Positions 1 to 6,917 of a stretch of 8,126 nt of DNA are shown here, one piece after another. Each line of letters starts with the position of its first letter. Position 1 is the stretch's first letter. Position numbers and translations under genes: made by a program. This stretch comes from Cytophagales bacterium (lineage in GTDB: Bacteria > Bacteroidota > Bacteroidia > Cytophagales > Amoebophilaceae), in contig JAKSDE010000497.1 in assembly GCA_022360235.1 (NCBI GenBank), positions 1-8,126 on the forward strand. Reading direction: 5' to 3'. The notes under the pieces are model-generated. The model was not told the DNA's origin, searched no databases, and was given only the letters and a program-made list of their open reading frames with translations.

Positions 1-20
1 ATTTTTCATGGCTTTTTAGG

Positions 21-28
21 CAAAGTTA
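21..28 (-). promoter_or_regulatory. Bacteroidota-type -7 promoter element for a gene leaving the window
   Basis: On the minus strand these bases read TAACTTTG, an exact match to the Bacteroidota -7 consensus TAnnTTTG. About 20 bases further upstream there is only a weak -33 match (TGTTA, no clear TTG). An ATG (ATG AAA AAT) follows 11 bases downstream, with its first base at position 9, and would begin a minus-strand gene that runs off the left edge. The leader would be very short. This would make the next gene an independent or additional transcription start rather than one relying wholly on read-through from the baseplate operon. The element is seen directly; its activity is inferred. Confidence 0.45.
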
Positions 29-84
29 AGAAAAACTATCTAATTATAACACTCCCGAAGCATGTTCGTGTACTTATCGTGCTT

Positions 85-264
85 TTATTGAGAGGTTGTC
101 TTGTTATTGGGAGCTAGCTTATCCTGCCCATTTTTCAATTGATTGTTAGACTGTTCATGAATTTTACCCATTAACTCATAGACTTCCCGAAAAGGAAGCT
201 CAGATAAAGCCTTGATGATTAGATTAACTTCGTTAATATGAAGGGTTAGGTTTATTTTACTCAT
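85..264 (-). CDS. Small conserved-looking protein downstream of the fibre gene (59 aa)
   Basis: ATG at 264-262 to TAA at 87-85 encodes 59 residues starting MSKINLTLHINEVNLI, followed by KALSELPFREVYELMGKI and a polar tail. The pattern of a short beta-like stretch, then 'EVN.I..AL..LPF..V..L..KI..Q...QL', resembles from memory small uncharacterised proteins encoded near tail-fibre genes in some phages; this could not be checked. It has no signal peptide or membrane segment. It is the third minus-strand gene after the baseplate and fibre genes, 49 bp beyond the fibre stop, so it is probably co-transcribed and may serve the fibre or baseplate. The start lies inside an 8-bp tandem repeat and has no Shine-Dalgarno. 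Moderately sure it is a real gene; function unknown. Confidence 0.6.
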   Translation of the reverse strand: MSKINLTLHINEVNLIIKALSELPFREVYELMGKIHEQSNNQLKNGQDKLAPNNKTTSQ

Positions 265-283
265 TCGTTTATTCGTTTATTCA
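263..283. repeat. 8-bp tandem repeat at the start codon of the 59-aa gene
   Basis: The plus strand reads ATTCGTTT twice and then a partial third copy (ATTCA). On the minus strand this places AAACGAAT units directly before and across the ATG of the 59-aa gene. A-rich sequence upstream of starts is favourable in Bacteroidota, which mostly do not use Shine-Dalgarno pairing. Copy-number slippage here would change the leader but not the coding frame. Confidence 0.7.
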
Positions 284-313
284 GTATCAATTTGAGGCGT
301 AAAACTTCCTCAC

Positions 314-1039
314 TTACTCATTTTGTTCATCCCACCATAGGTTGGTAATATAATACTTTATAAAGCTTTCATCGCCATAATCTCGCCTAGTTTTGATTTG
401 TAAGTAGTAATCAAAAGTAGAACCCTTCCAACGTAGCGCAATCTTATTTCTAAAGCTACTATAATAAGCATCTGTTTTTTTTATTTTGCTTTTAGAATTA
501 CCGAATGTGCTCAGGGCAAATGCATGAACCATAGCATACATCCCTTTGCCAGGTTTACCAATTTTTGCGATCACTTCAAAAGCATGATAACTACTTAGTT
601 TTGGGGTGATATTATGCCATTCTCCATCGCCAGGGACTTCCCCAAAAGAATAGGTACCTCGCCGACCCTGCATATTAATATTACCCTTTACCTCGAGCGC
701 TGCCTTCGGCTCTAGGGTACCAATGCCCACCTTCCCATCTGACTTAATGAACAGGCGACTCAGTCCCTGCTCATCCACTATATTTAATCCAAACTCAGGA
801 CTATTTTGGGGGTACTGCCCAATACTCCACTTAGGTTTGAAGTCAGTAAGATTATTAAAAAAACTTAGGAGTCTTTTAGAACTCCCCTTTGGTGATAGCT
901 TGAGCCCCTCTTCTTGAGAGATTAACCCATCATCTTGCTTATGCAGCATGGAGTCAATCAAATTTTCGAAATCTTCTTGTGAGGGTATAGCGCCTTTCTC
1001 AAAAGCTTTTTTAAGCTCCCCTCTACCAGTGATTGCCAT
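314..1039 (-). CDS. Tail-fibre / adhesin-like protein of a contractile injection system
   Basis: This 241-aa protein has three visible parts. Residues 1-75 begin MAITGRGELKKAFEKGAIPS and carry a 'DFENLIDSMLHKQDDGL' segment, which I recall as a recurrent N-terminus of short fibre-like proteins beside bacteroidete injection or phage-tail genes. Residues 101-120 contain DGKVGIGTLEPKAALEVKGN, the 'VGIGT.xPxxxLxVxG' repeat common in bacteroidete tail fibres and surface adhesins. Residues 128-236 form a compact globular C-terminus (GTYSFGEVPGDGEWH, HAFEVIAKIG, ALSTFG, LRWKGSTFDYYLQI) that probably forms the tip or binding head. There is no signal peptide, which fits a cytoplasmically assembled particle. 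The start is 9 bp after the baseplate stop, so the two are almost certainly co-transcribed. By position and type it corresponds to Afp13-like fibres, but it is much shorter. It could instead be a baseplate decoration protein. Target unknown. Confidence 0.75.
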   Translation of the reverse strand: MAITGRGELKKAFEKGAIPSQEDFENLIDSMLHKQDDGLISQEEGLKLSPKGSSKRLLSFFNNLTDFKPKWSIGQYPQNSPEFGLNIVDEQGLSRLFIKSDGKVGIGTLEPKAALEVKGNINMQGRRGTYSFGEVPGDGEWHNITPKLSSYHAFEVIAKIGKPGKGMYAMVHAFALSTFGNSKSKIKKTDAYYSSFRNKIALRWKGSTFDYYLQIKTRRDYGDESFIKYYITNLWWDEQNE

Positions 1040-1048
1040 GAGTTATAC

Positions 1049-4000
1049 TTATTTAATATGTTTCTTTGTTACTAAATAATATTCTTCTAAACTTTCTTGA
1101 AGTGTCTCTGAAGTTTTTTCGATAGCTCTATCCTTCCCTTTAATCTCTTTCCACGGACCTACAACAAAGTCTTCATCAATCCCCATACTCTCGATTCCTC
1201 CTTGGTGTTGACTTGCCTTCGATTGAATTTTATCTACTACCAATATTTCATGTTTATCAGCTGAAACCATTATCGACCAAGGAAACGTTGCTCTCAAATA
1301 GTTATCATAATCCGTGATCTTAACGATACGCAATGTATCTTCTTTATTTGTGTATTTTAATATAGAAAATTTTCCTACCCCTTCTACATATTTTCTCCTA
1401 CTAATAAAGTCTACTATTTTTGAGGAAGGTATCATTCCGCCTAATCTCACATCTTCTGATTTCTTAAATAGCCAAGGAGAAAGAAAGTTTTTAATTTCCC
1501 TTTGAAGTTTGTTTGAGAGTCCTCCTTTTTCATAACCCTTTTTAAAGGCTACTTCTACTGTTACCTTTATCTCTTCATACAACGGATTAATAACTTCTAG
1601 GTTTACAAAAGGAGAAACTACTTTTTTGAGGTAACGTTGAATTTGCGCTAGTAAATACTTGCTCGCTTTGGGCATCAATTCATTTTTTGAACGCTGATTG
1701 CTCAAATCACTAATGACTACAATCGTAATGCTTCCAGGGTGAGGAATAGCAGCATCACTCATTTTAGCGTGATTAATACACTTCACTCTAAAAACTTCAG
1801 GAAACTTTTCTAAAATAATTCTCTCGTAATCCCATGCTGAAATGGCTCTATTCTTGTGTCTTAGTCTTTCACTCACTCTTGTATAGAACTGTTTCTCATC
1901 TTCTGCCGGCTTACCTCCGAATGATGGAAAGGGTTGCACAACTGATTTTATCTCTGCAGGGCTATCTATTAGACTTTGAATAGTGGAGGGAAGGAGCCGC
2001 TTGGATTGTTCCATTGTGTTGTCCTGTTCAATAACTCTTGAAGCCGAAACCCCTTGTGTATAAATACCTACAATATCAGGCAAAGCATCTACATCCTTAG
2101 AAAATACTGCTTTGATCCAGACGAAGCCAGGGTTTAGAGAAGTATGTTGCTTGCTCGTCTTCTTGGGGATACTAAATTCAATGATACCAGATTTTGTTAA
2201 TCCATGTGTACTGTCTGAAATGACTTCATCATCTTTGAAGCTTATCCAATTATTATAAGCTAAGTATTTCCATGATGGCTGGGGTGGGTTTTTATCTGGA
2301 TTACCACTCCCTTCATCCATATGAATATATAAAGAAAGTATTGTGGGAAGTGGCACATTTTCAAATCCGAAAAAAAAGTAGCCTTCACTATTCAGGTCAA
2401 GTACAAAACTTATCGGACGCAGCTCGTTACTGGGAAAGATTCGCTTATACCCAAAGGGGAAAAGCTTTAAAACACTTTCATTGTATTCACTATGTTTATT
2501 TGCATTATTGCTTGTAAAATTAATTTCTTCTTTAGCGCTGTAATCAATAGAGAGTGATTTAATAGAAGGTGTATATGGTTCGTTGGGCTCAGCAACTTTT
2601 CTCATTTTGTTTTTAGGGTCCGTATTGTGCGTTAAGACGTGTCTCATCAAATTCGGATATACGCCATGGCCAAATGCCATAGAAGGCCCACAAAGTTCCA
2701 TCTTAATAAAGCCAGTAAGCGTCTTATTAGTTAATAGGGGAGGATCAAGCACATAATTACTTTTTGATATGCCCAGTTTACTAATAGCTACTTCGTCGAT
2801 GACTCGCTTGGCATTCAGTCTTTTTGAATTATTATGTTGATTTTCTTCAGCAGAGAAGAGCCTAATTTCTTGTCTATTTTCTGGATAGAAAGGATGCCAT
2901 TGCCGGTGATGAAGGTAAGAGACATTCACCTTAAAATCGCTATTAGTTACTTTTTGAGGATAAGAGGCATAATAACCTTCAAACCCATCGTCAAGTTGGG
3001 GCAAATTTTCCCAGTCGATATTAATGTTAAGCGCTTTTAAGTTTTTACAAAATACTTCATCACTTCCTATATAAAAGTTAGCGTGTAGCTTAGGTATAGG
3101 TCCAAAAGGCTGGAAGGGTTGGTTACTATCAATGAGCCCTAAGTCATTTTGCAGAATAGCCCCCCTATAATCAGTGACTGCTACGTTTATACTGAGTTTC
3201 TCAAGAATTAAATTTCTGAATGGGTAAATCTGACCGAATAACGTAGGATTATCAAGTGCCAAGCGGAGTGCTGGGGCTGCTATGTCGTAGTGGTCACCAT
3301 GAATTTCTCGACTGAAATTTACAATGGGAGGTATAGTTGGCCCGAGCAAAAGCTTAATCTCAATACAACACGATCCGTTTTTACTAATAGTAGTGGAAAT
3401 AAAACTTTTCTCAAGACTTAACCATCCTTCCTCAGCCGTTAATTGTGTGTTGATCGCCTCCTTAAACGTTTGGGCTAGCTTATCCTTGCTGCTGTCAAGG
3501 TTTTTGTCTTCGATAGTAGCAATCTTTTCAGTAAATGCTTTAAAAGATGCTTGACTAAACTGAAATGTAAGCGTAATCTCTCGGTTACCTTCCTGGAGAT
3601 GAAATATAGGTGAGACAATCACTAAGCCTGCCCACTGTTTAGAAGGTGCTTGCTTGTTAGCAGTGTTTTTTTTGAAAGTACGAAACGTCAAGGCATGTTG
3701 TTCATTGAGCTCAGAAGGCGTATGTGTGGTAGTAGTAATGCTTCCTAGAGGTACAAGGACATCATCACTATGATGTTCCACCGTTCGATGAATAGTGTAG
3801 ATCTTGCTGATAGTACTCCGATTTAACGTAATTGGCTTATCTGTCTCAAAAATAATATCATTTCCCTCGCTATCTTTTCCTGCTAAGAGCTTTGCCCCTT
3901 TTTCTAAAAAATAGTGGGGTACATCCTCTTCAAGTTCGAAGTAAACATAAACGTTATCAGGTCTTGTAGACTTATGCGCAAACTTTAGAATTTCCTTATA

Positions 4001-4846
4001 ATAGTAATCAAGGTGTCTTTGAGGAATTTGATTGCTACTTTCAGAGACATATTTCAATAGACGTAAGAAAGCGATCAGTAAAGCAACGGGGGGCTGATGC
4101 TGTTGGCTCTTGAGTGTTTTAGGAAAAGTATCAGCTACGAGTTTCTTACAACGTATTATTTCATTGAGAATAATATTAATTGACGCTGTTAAATGCATTA
4201 AAACAGGTTGATTAGTTTCACTTTCTAGATCGCTTTTATTGATAGAAATTGATTTTAACACCCAAGGGTTGGGCCCATCACACACCTGCTCGATAAATGC
4301 ATAGAAATCTTGCAAAGTGGTTGAAGAAGCTTTATCGCTAGCAGTCTGTTGTAGAAGTTGGTAAAGGAGACTTATTCGGCCGTTGAGTTCATTGGTGATA
4401 AAACTATAAATTTCTAATTTAATCGTATCTTTATCTGATAAATTTTTATACCAGTAATTGAGGAGTAGTAGAAGCTCTTTTAAAATAGAAAGTAATTCTT
4501 TGAAATGTTTACTTTCAAGGGCAATTGTTTTTTTTTGCTTGCGTGAAAAAGATTTACTATTGAGGGTGCTTCTAAGATTGGCGATATTAGTATGTAGTAT
4601 CAGAGCACGAATGACAGTGTCGTCGTTTTCTAGAAAGGTTCGCCATACATTATGGTCAAGGGCGCTATTTTGGCTGTCGTAATATTTAATTAGATCACTA
4701 TATAAATAAACAAATACAATATGTTCGTCAAGCGTTTTCTCATCCATCAGTAATTCGTTAGCCACTAACTTTTGAGATACCCTTTCCGTTTGACAAGTCC
4801 CATCTCTTTTAAAAAGCAAATTTTCTGTTGTATGAGCTAGCTTCAT
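1049..4846 (-). CDS. Baseplate wedge protein, T4 gp6 / Mu gpJ type, of an Afp-like contractile injection system (T6SS subtype iv)
   Basis: A 1265-aa soluble protein that should build the ring of baseplate wedges joining the spike hub to the sheath. Residues about 13-80 (FKRDGTCQTERVSQKL, DEKTLDEHIVF, LIKYYDSQN, VWRTFL) match the N-terminal pattern I recall for the large bacteroidete baseplate subunit. Residues 300-340 (YVYFELEEDVPHYFLEKGAKL, IIFETDKPITL) look like the J-protein 'G...FeT' beta domain. Residues about 877-895 carry DSTHGLTKSGIIEFSIP. From about 971 (FPSFGGKPAEDE) the hallmark segment RLRHKNRAISAWDYERIILE runs to FPEVFRVKCINH (about 994-1025) and then PGSITIVVISD. SSKIVDFISRRKYVEGVG (about 1138-1157) ends the J-like core. 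A charged tail of roughly 60 residues follows. No signal peptide or membrane span is seen. It is the first gene of the minus-strand block, divergent from the gene at 5029; the fibre gene follows. It is intact. Afp11 versus Afp12 equivalence is not settled from sequence alone; the J-like C-terminus and the fibre gene next door favour Afp12 by position. Confidence 0.85.
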   Translation of the reverse strand: MKLAHTTENLLFKRDGTCQTERVSQKLVANELLMDEKTLDEHIVFVYLYSDLIKYYDSQNSALDHNVWRTFLENDDTVIRALILHTNIANLRSTLNSKSFSRKQKKTIALESKHFKELLSILKELLLLLNYWYKNLSDKDTIKLEIYSFITNELNGRISLLYQLLQQTASDKASSTTLQDFYAFIEQVCDGPNPWVLKSISINKSDLESETNQPVLMHLTASINIILNEIIRCKKLVADTFPKTLKSQQHQPPVALLIAFLRLLKYVSESSNQIPQRHLDYYYKEILKFAHKSTRPDNVYVYFELEEDVPHYFLEKGAKLLAGKDSEGNDIIFETDKPITLNRSTISKIYTIHRTVEHHSDDVLVPLGSITTTTHTPSELNEQHALTFRTFKKNTANKQAPSKQWAGLVIVSPIFHLQEGNREITLTFQFSQASFKAFTEKIATIEDKNLDSSKDKLAQTFKEAINTQLTAEEGWLSLEKSFISTTISKNGSCCIEIKLLLGPTIPPIVNFSREIHGDHYDIAAPALRLALDNPTLFGQIYPFRNLILEKLSINVAVTDYRGAILQNDLGLIDSNQPFQPFGPIPKLHANFYIGSDEVFCKNLKALNINIDWENLPQLDDGFEGYYASYPQKVTNSDFKVNVSYLHHRQWHPFYPENRQEIRLFSAEENQHNNSKRLNAKRVIDEVAISKLGISKSNYVLDPPLLTNKTLTGFIKMELCGPSMAFGHGVYPNLMRHVLTHNTDPKNKMRKVAEPNEPYTPSIKSLSIDYSAKEEINFTSNNANKHSEYNESVLKLFPFGYKRIFPSNELRPISFVLDLNSEGYFFFGFENVPLPTILSLYIHMDEGSGNPDKNPPQPSWKYLAYNNWISFKDDEVISDSTHGLTKSGIIEFSIPKKTSKQHTSLNPGFVWIKAVFSKDVDALPDIVGIYTQGVSASRVIEQDNTMEQSKRLLPSTIQSLIDSPAEIKSVVQPFPSFGGKPAEDEKQFYTRVSERLRHKNRAISAWDYERIILEKFPEVFRVKCINHAKMSDAAIPHPGSITIVVISDLSNQRSKNELMPKASKYLLAQIQRYLKKVVSPFVNLEVINPLYEEIKVTVEVAFKKGYEKGGLSNKLQREIKNFLSPWLFKKSEDVRLGGMIPSSKIVDFISRRKYVEGVGKFSILKYTNKEDTLRIVKITDYDNYLRATFPWSIMVSADKHEILVVDKIQSKASQHQGGIESMGIDEDFVVGPWKEIKGKDRAIEKTSETLQESLEEYYLVTKKHIK

Positions 4847-4944
4847 GCGTGAAAAGGTATGAAAGTAGATGATACACCTTTATGGGAGAAATTCAATTTT
4901 TTATTTACCTTGTAGGTAGTAACAAATTTTTGCGAAAAAATAGA

Positions 4945-5006
4945 CATGATCATACAGAAAAATACGAGTTATCTAAAAACTAATTTTTTTAACTACAATT
5001 TCTGTA
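4945..5006. promoter_or_regulatory. Inverted repeat and palindrome in the divergent intergenic region
   Basis: The 182-bp gap between the baseplate start and the membrane-protein start contains ATGATCAT (4945-4952), a perfect 8-bp palindrome. It also holds a perfect 8-bp inverted repeat, TACAGAAA at 4953-4960 and TTTCTGTA at 4999-5006, with 38 bp between the arms. Spaced half-sites of this kind between divergent genes could be operator sites, possibly bound by a looping or dimeric regulator. No TAnnTTTG element was found on either strand here; the nearest is AATATTTG (5017-5024), too close to the start at 5029 to be convincing. AT-rich sequence makes chance repeats more likely. Confidence 0.25.
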
Positions 5007-5028
5007 AATTATGAAAAATATTTGAAAT

Positions 5029-5739
5029 ATGCACAAGATTACCTATTTCTTTCTATTTCTTGTAGGCACCCTTTGGGCGCAGGCCAAGGATCACCCAAGT
5101 CATTTTCGCTATGCAGTGCCATCGCATGAGCAATGCAAAGCGTATGCTTACTTCAATGCTGAAGTTGATAAGAGGATACCTGTACTTTATGCACAGGTAA
5201 ACCCCAAAGATTTACAAAACAATGAAATTCAATCCCTAGTAAGAGGGTTTTTTGGAAACTTAAAAGAAAGTGCTACAAAAGAGGTTAGCAAAACTTTTAA
5301 TAACATTAAAAAAGCAACTAAGAAGACAAATAATTTAGAAAAAGTGACACGAGAAGACTTAAAAAGCAAAGGTCTTGTAGGAGGAGTGATGGGCGGTTTA
5401 GCTTTACTTTATGAAACTATATCTAATGTTTTTATTTACCCTATTCTCGCTATCTTATTTCTATTAATGACCATTGTCCTAATCGCTTTAATTGTGCGGA
5501 TAATTTTAAAGATGCGGAGAGATGATACCTTCTCTGTGAGAAAAGCCCTTTTATACATTTTTATTTATTTGCTTATATACTTTGATCTTTTTCTGATTAT
5601 CTATGAGGAGAAAAGAATTACCGTACTATTCCTATCTTTTGAAAAAGATACAATTTTGATAGTACTATCTGCATTGATAGGATTTTTTATAGGTAAAATG
5701 ACGTCTAAGAGAACATTTGAAGAAAAAGCCCTGCCTTAG
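5029..5739 (+). CDS. Secreted/inner-membrane protein, signal peptide plus three transmembrane segments, function unknown
   Basis: Not recognised as a known family. The 236-aa product starts with a signal peptide (residues 1-19, hydrophobic YFFLFLVGTLW, cleavage motif AQA before Lys20). A roughly 110-residue polar region follows, with a lysine-rich helical stretch (about 78-112). Three hydrophobic segments come next, at about 133-160, 172-192 and 206-223, then a basic cytoplasmic-like tail (KMTSKRTFEEKALP). The N-terminal domain is therefore probably periplasmic. An in-frame TGA at 5023-5025 ends a 4-codon reading frame just upstream, so 5029 is the earliest ATG start available. No Shine-Dalgarno is visible. 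It is divergent from the baseplate gene and followed 217 bp later by a lipoprotein gene on the same strand. An envelope role is supported by sequence; a link to the injection apparatus rests on position only. Confidence 0.7.
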   Translation: MHKITYFFLFLVGTLWAQAKDHPSHFRYAVPSHEQCKAYAYFNAEVDKRIPVLYAQVNPKDLQNNEIQSLVRGFFGNLKESATKEVSKTFNNIKKATKKTNNLEKVTREDLKSKGLVGGVMGGLALLYETISNVFIYPILAILFLLMTIVLIALIVRIILKMRRDDTFSVRKALLYIFIYLLIYFDLFLIIYEEKRITVLFLSFEKDTILIVLSALIGFFIGKMTSKRTFEEKALP

Positions 5740-5745
5740 TAAGCC

Positions 5746-5880
5746 ATAAAGCTTCAAGCTTCAGCACTGTACACAAAAATTGTTGCAAAGCTTTTTGTAA
5801 CCTACCCATAAATAATTGTTATAAAGCTTCTTGCAACCTACCCACAAAAAGTTTCGTATACTATGAATACAACCTACTTA
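5746..5880. repeat. 36-bp-period degenerate tandem repeats with four AAGCTT sites
   Basis: Two 31-bp copies, 5778-5808 and 5814-5844, match at 27 of 31 bases, each ending AACCTACCCA. A third, weaker unit keeps AACCTACTTA at 5871-5880, again 36 bp on. A partial fourth lies to the left (ATAAAGCTTC at 5746-5755, also at 5821-5830). AAGCTT occurs four times within 81 bp (5749, 5756, 5788, 5824). Each unit carries a self-complementary core, and ACAAAAA/TTTTTGT (5773-5779, 5792-5798) could pair as a weak hairpin. The units fill the spacer ahead of the lipoprotein gene. They could be binding sites for a regulator or a duplicated promoter region. Confidence 0.6.
5795..5862 (+). promoter_or_regulatory. 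Possible tandem promoters ahead of the lipoprotein gene
   Basis: The repeat units place TTGTAA (5795-5800) 19 bp before TATAAA (5820-5825), and TTGCAA (5831-5836) 20 bp before TATACT (5857-5862). This spacing is long for a classical sigma-70 promoter but near that between the -33 TTG and the -7 TA in Bacteroidota; the TTTG half of the -7 element is missing in both. The leader to the ATG at 5957 would be about 90 bases. Weak evidence. Confidence 0.22.
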
Positions 5881-5956
5881 ACTAAGATAGATTCAAACTG
5901 GGTTAAGACAAGTAGGAAAATTAAAAATAGGCTTCATATTACAAAAGTCTAAAATT

Positions 5957-6742
5957 ATGATACAGGTTACAAAAACGCAAAGCATCATACAAAAAATAAA
6001 GCTTATTCTTTGTATGATCGTCCTATTTTCTTGTACTAAAAAGGAAATGGGAAGTTATGTATACGTTGGAGAAATTGCTTCTAAAAAAGAAGACACGGCT
6101 GCTGATTCCATGTATGCTGCTCGCTTGGAAGAGTTGAGCGAGCTTAATGAAGAGGTGACTGACTCAATATGCAAACTACAAGAGCGGTTGGCTAGAGCTG
6201 TCTTACTCCATGATAGGTATAATATCGTAGGGGGTGCCATGAAGGGGGGAGTAAAATTTGGCGTGAATGAACTGGTAAATTCGATGCAACCTAGCAGAGA
6301 AGATTCATTCTATGGTCTTTGGCGTCAATGTAGTCCGATAGTTAAGAATTTCTTAACTAAACTTGCTGTAGATTGGGGTACAGAGCCACTGAAAGGTAGG
6401 CTAGGTGATAATGGGGCTGTAGAAGAACTACAGCGTATTAGCGAGGAGGCTCAAAGTGCTATAGATCTTCTTCAAGAAGAAATGGCAAAGCTTGTAGAAT
6501 TACAGGAAACAACAGCGGCTCTAAGCGTTTCTAATAGACAAGCTTTAAAAGACGCTCAGCAAACGGTTTCAGGCAATATAGAGGAATTAGAAGAAATAGT
6601 AAGGATAGCTGAAGAAAAGAAGAGTGAGGGATCTTCCGAGACGGCAAAAGATAATACGGAATTTATTTTATGGGGGACTAAGAAACTTTATAAGGTTTAT
6701 AATGTGGCTCAGAGACTTCTTTCTAGAGCCCCAGCGGTATAG
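5957..6742 (+). CDS. Coiled-coil lipoprotein, function unknown
   Basis: A 261-aa protein with a type II signal peptide. A basic start (MIQVTKTQSIIQKIK) is followed by the hydrophobic stretch LILCMIVLFSC, whose LFSC lipobox puts the lipidated cysteine at residue 26. The mature protein should be tethered to the envelope. Residues about 52-85 and 153-223 are rich in Glu, Leu, Lys and Gln with heptad-like spacing and are probably coiled coils. A Gly-rich middle (about 91-103, VGGAMKGGVKFG) and a segment with two Trp (122-140) lie between them. I recognise no domain. The 3' end abuts the remnant of a transposase, so the last residues (SRAPAV) may have been altered by insertion. It may be co-expressed with the membrane protein 217 bp upstream, or driven from its own repeat-containing leader. 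Confidence 0.75.
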   Translation: MIQVTKTQSIIQKIKLILCMIVLFSCTKKEMGSYVYVGEIASKKEDTAADSMYAARLEELSELNEEVTDSICKLQERLARAVLLHDRYNIVGGAMKGGVKFGVNELVNSMQPSREDSFYGLWRQCSPIVKNFLTKLAVDWGTEPLKGRLGDNGAVEELQRISEEAQSAIDLLQEEMAKLVELQETTAALSVSNRQALKDAQQTVSGNIEELEEIVRIAEEKKSEGSSETAKDNTEFILWGTKKLYKVYNVAQRLLSRAPAV

Positions 6743-6902
6743 CCATCAGCTTTGATGCAGCCGTGGATGAGTGACCGACTATTCTCAATGCCTTAGAAGG
6801 AAAGAAAGGGGTCAGCGCATTGTACTAGCGTACCAGCAACATGTAGGAGAAATCGTGGCACTTTTACTTTTTCGGACAGATAGTCTAGTTCCTCTTTGGT
6901 AA
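6742..6902 (+). pseudogene. Frameshifted fragment resembling an IS1-family transposase
   Basis: One frame reads AISFDAAVDE and then TGA (6742-6774). After a frameshift within about 20 bases, a second frame (6792-6902) reads LRRKERGQRIVLAY, QQHVGEIVALLLF, RTDSLVPLW, then TAA. The order 'acidic DE, about seven residues, basic stretch, hydrophobic LA.., (G)EIVA.., R' is the pattern around the first catalytic Asp of IS1-type DDE transposases (DE.W.FV..K...W.W.A.D..T.EIV). The expected Trp after DE is destroyed at the TGA. The 5' part and the rest of the catalytic core are missing. The fragment starts at the lipoprotein stop codon and ends 15 bp before the stop of the opposing IS982-type transposase. 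The assignment is by pattern memory and is tentative. Confidence 0.4.
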
Positions 6903-6917
6903 CGCGAGCTCGACAGA

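Noticed and set aside
723..917. Plus-strand open frames of 60-80 codons inside the fibre and baseplate genes (also 1314-1505, 2272-2517, 2834-3040, 3324-3554, 4458-4682) and minus-strand 6055-6240
   Set aside because: They lie antisense within long, well-supported genes, have no family features and are expected shadows.
4926..4941. AT-only hairpin ATTTTT-GCG-AAAAAT in the divergent intergenic region
   Set aside because: Very weak pairing with no GC in the stem; expected in AT-rich intergenic sequence.
5011..5025. Four-codon reading frame (ATG AAA AAT ATT TGA) just ahead of the membrane-protein gene
   Set aside because: Too short to support as a leader peptide; it is in frame with the gene at 5029 and is useful only in showing that the gene cannot start earlier.
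5778..5880. 36-bp periodic repeats considered as a CRISPR array
   Set aside because: Only two good copies, separated by about 5 bp rather than unique spacers of 25-40 bp, and no cas genes nearby.
6793..6915. Minus-strand open stretch of 40 codons (CRARVTKEELDYLSEKVKV...) ending TAA
   Set aside because: It is antisense to the IS1-like fragment, which has the more recognisable pattern; no start codon was identified and no family match is apparent.
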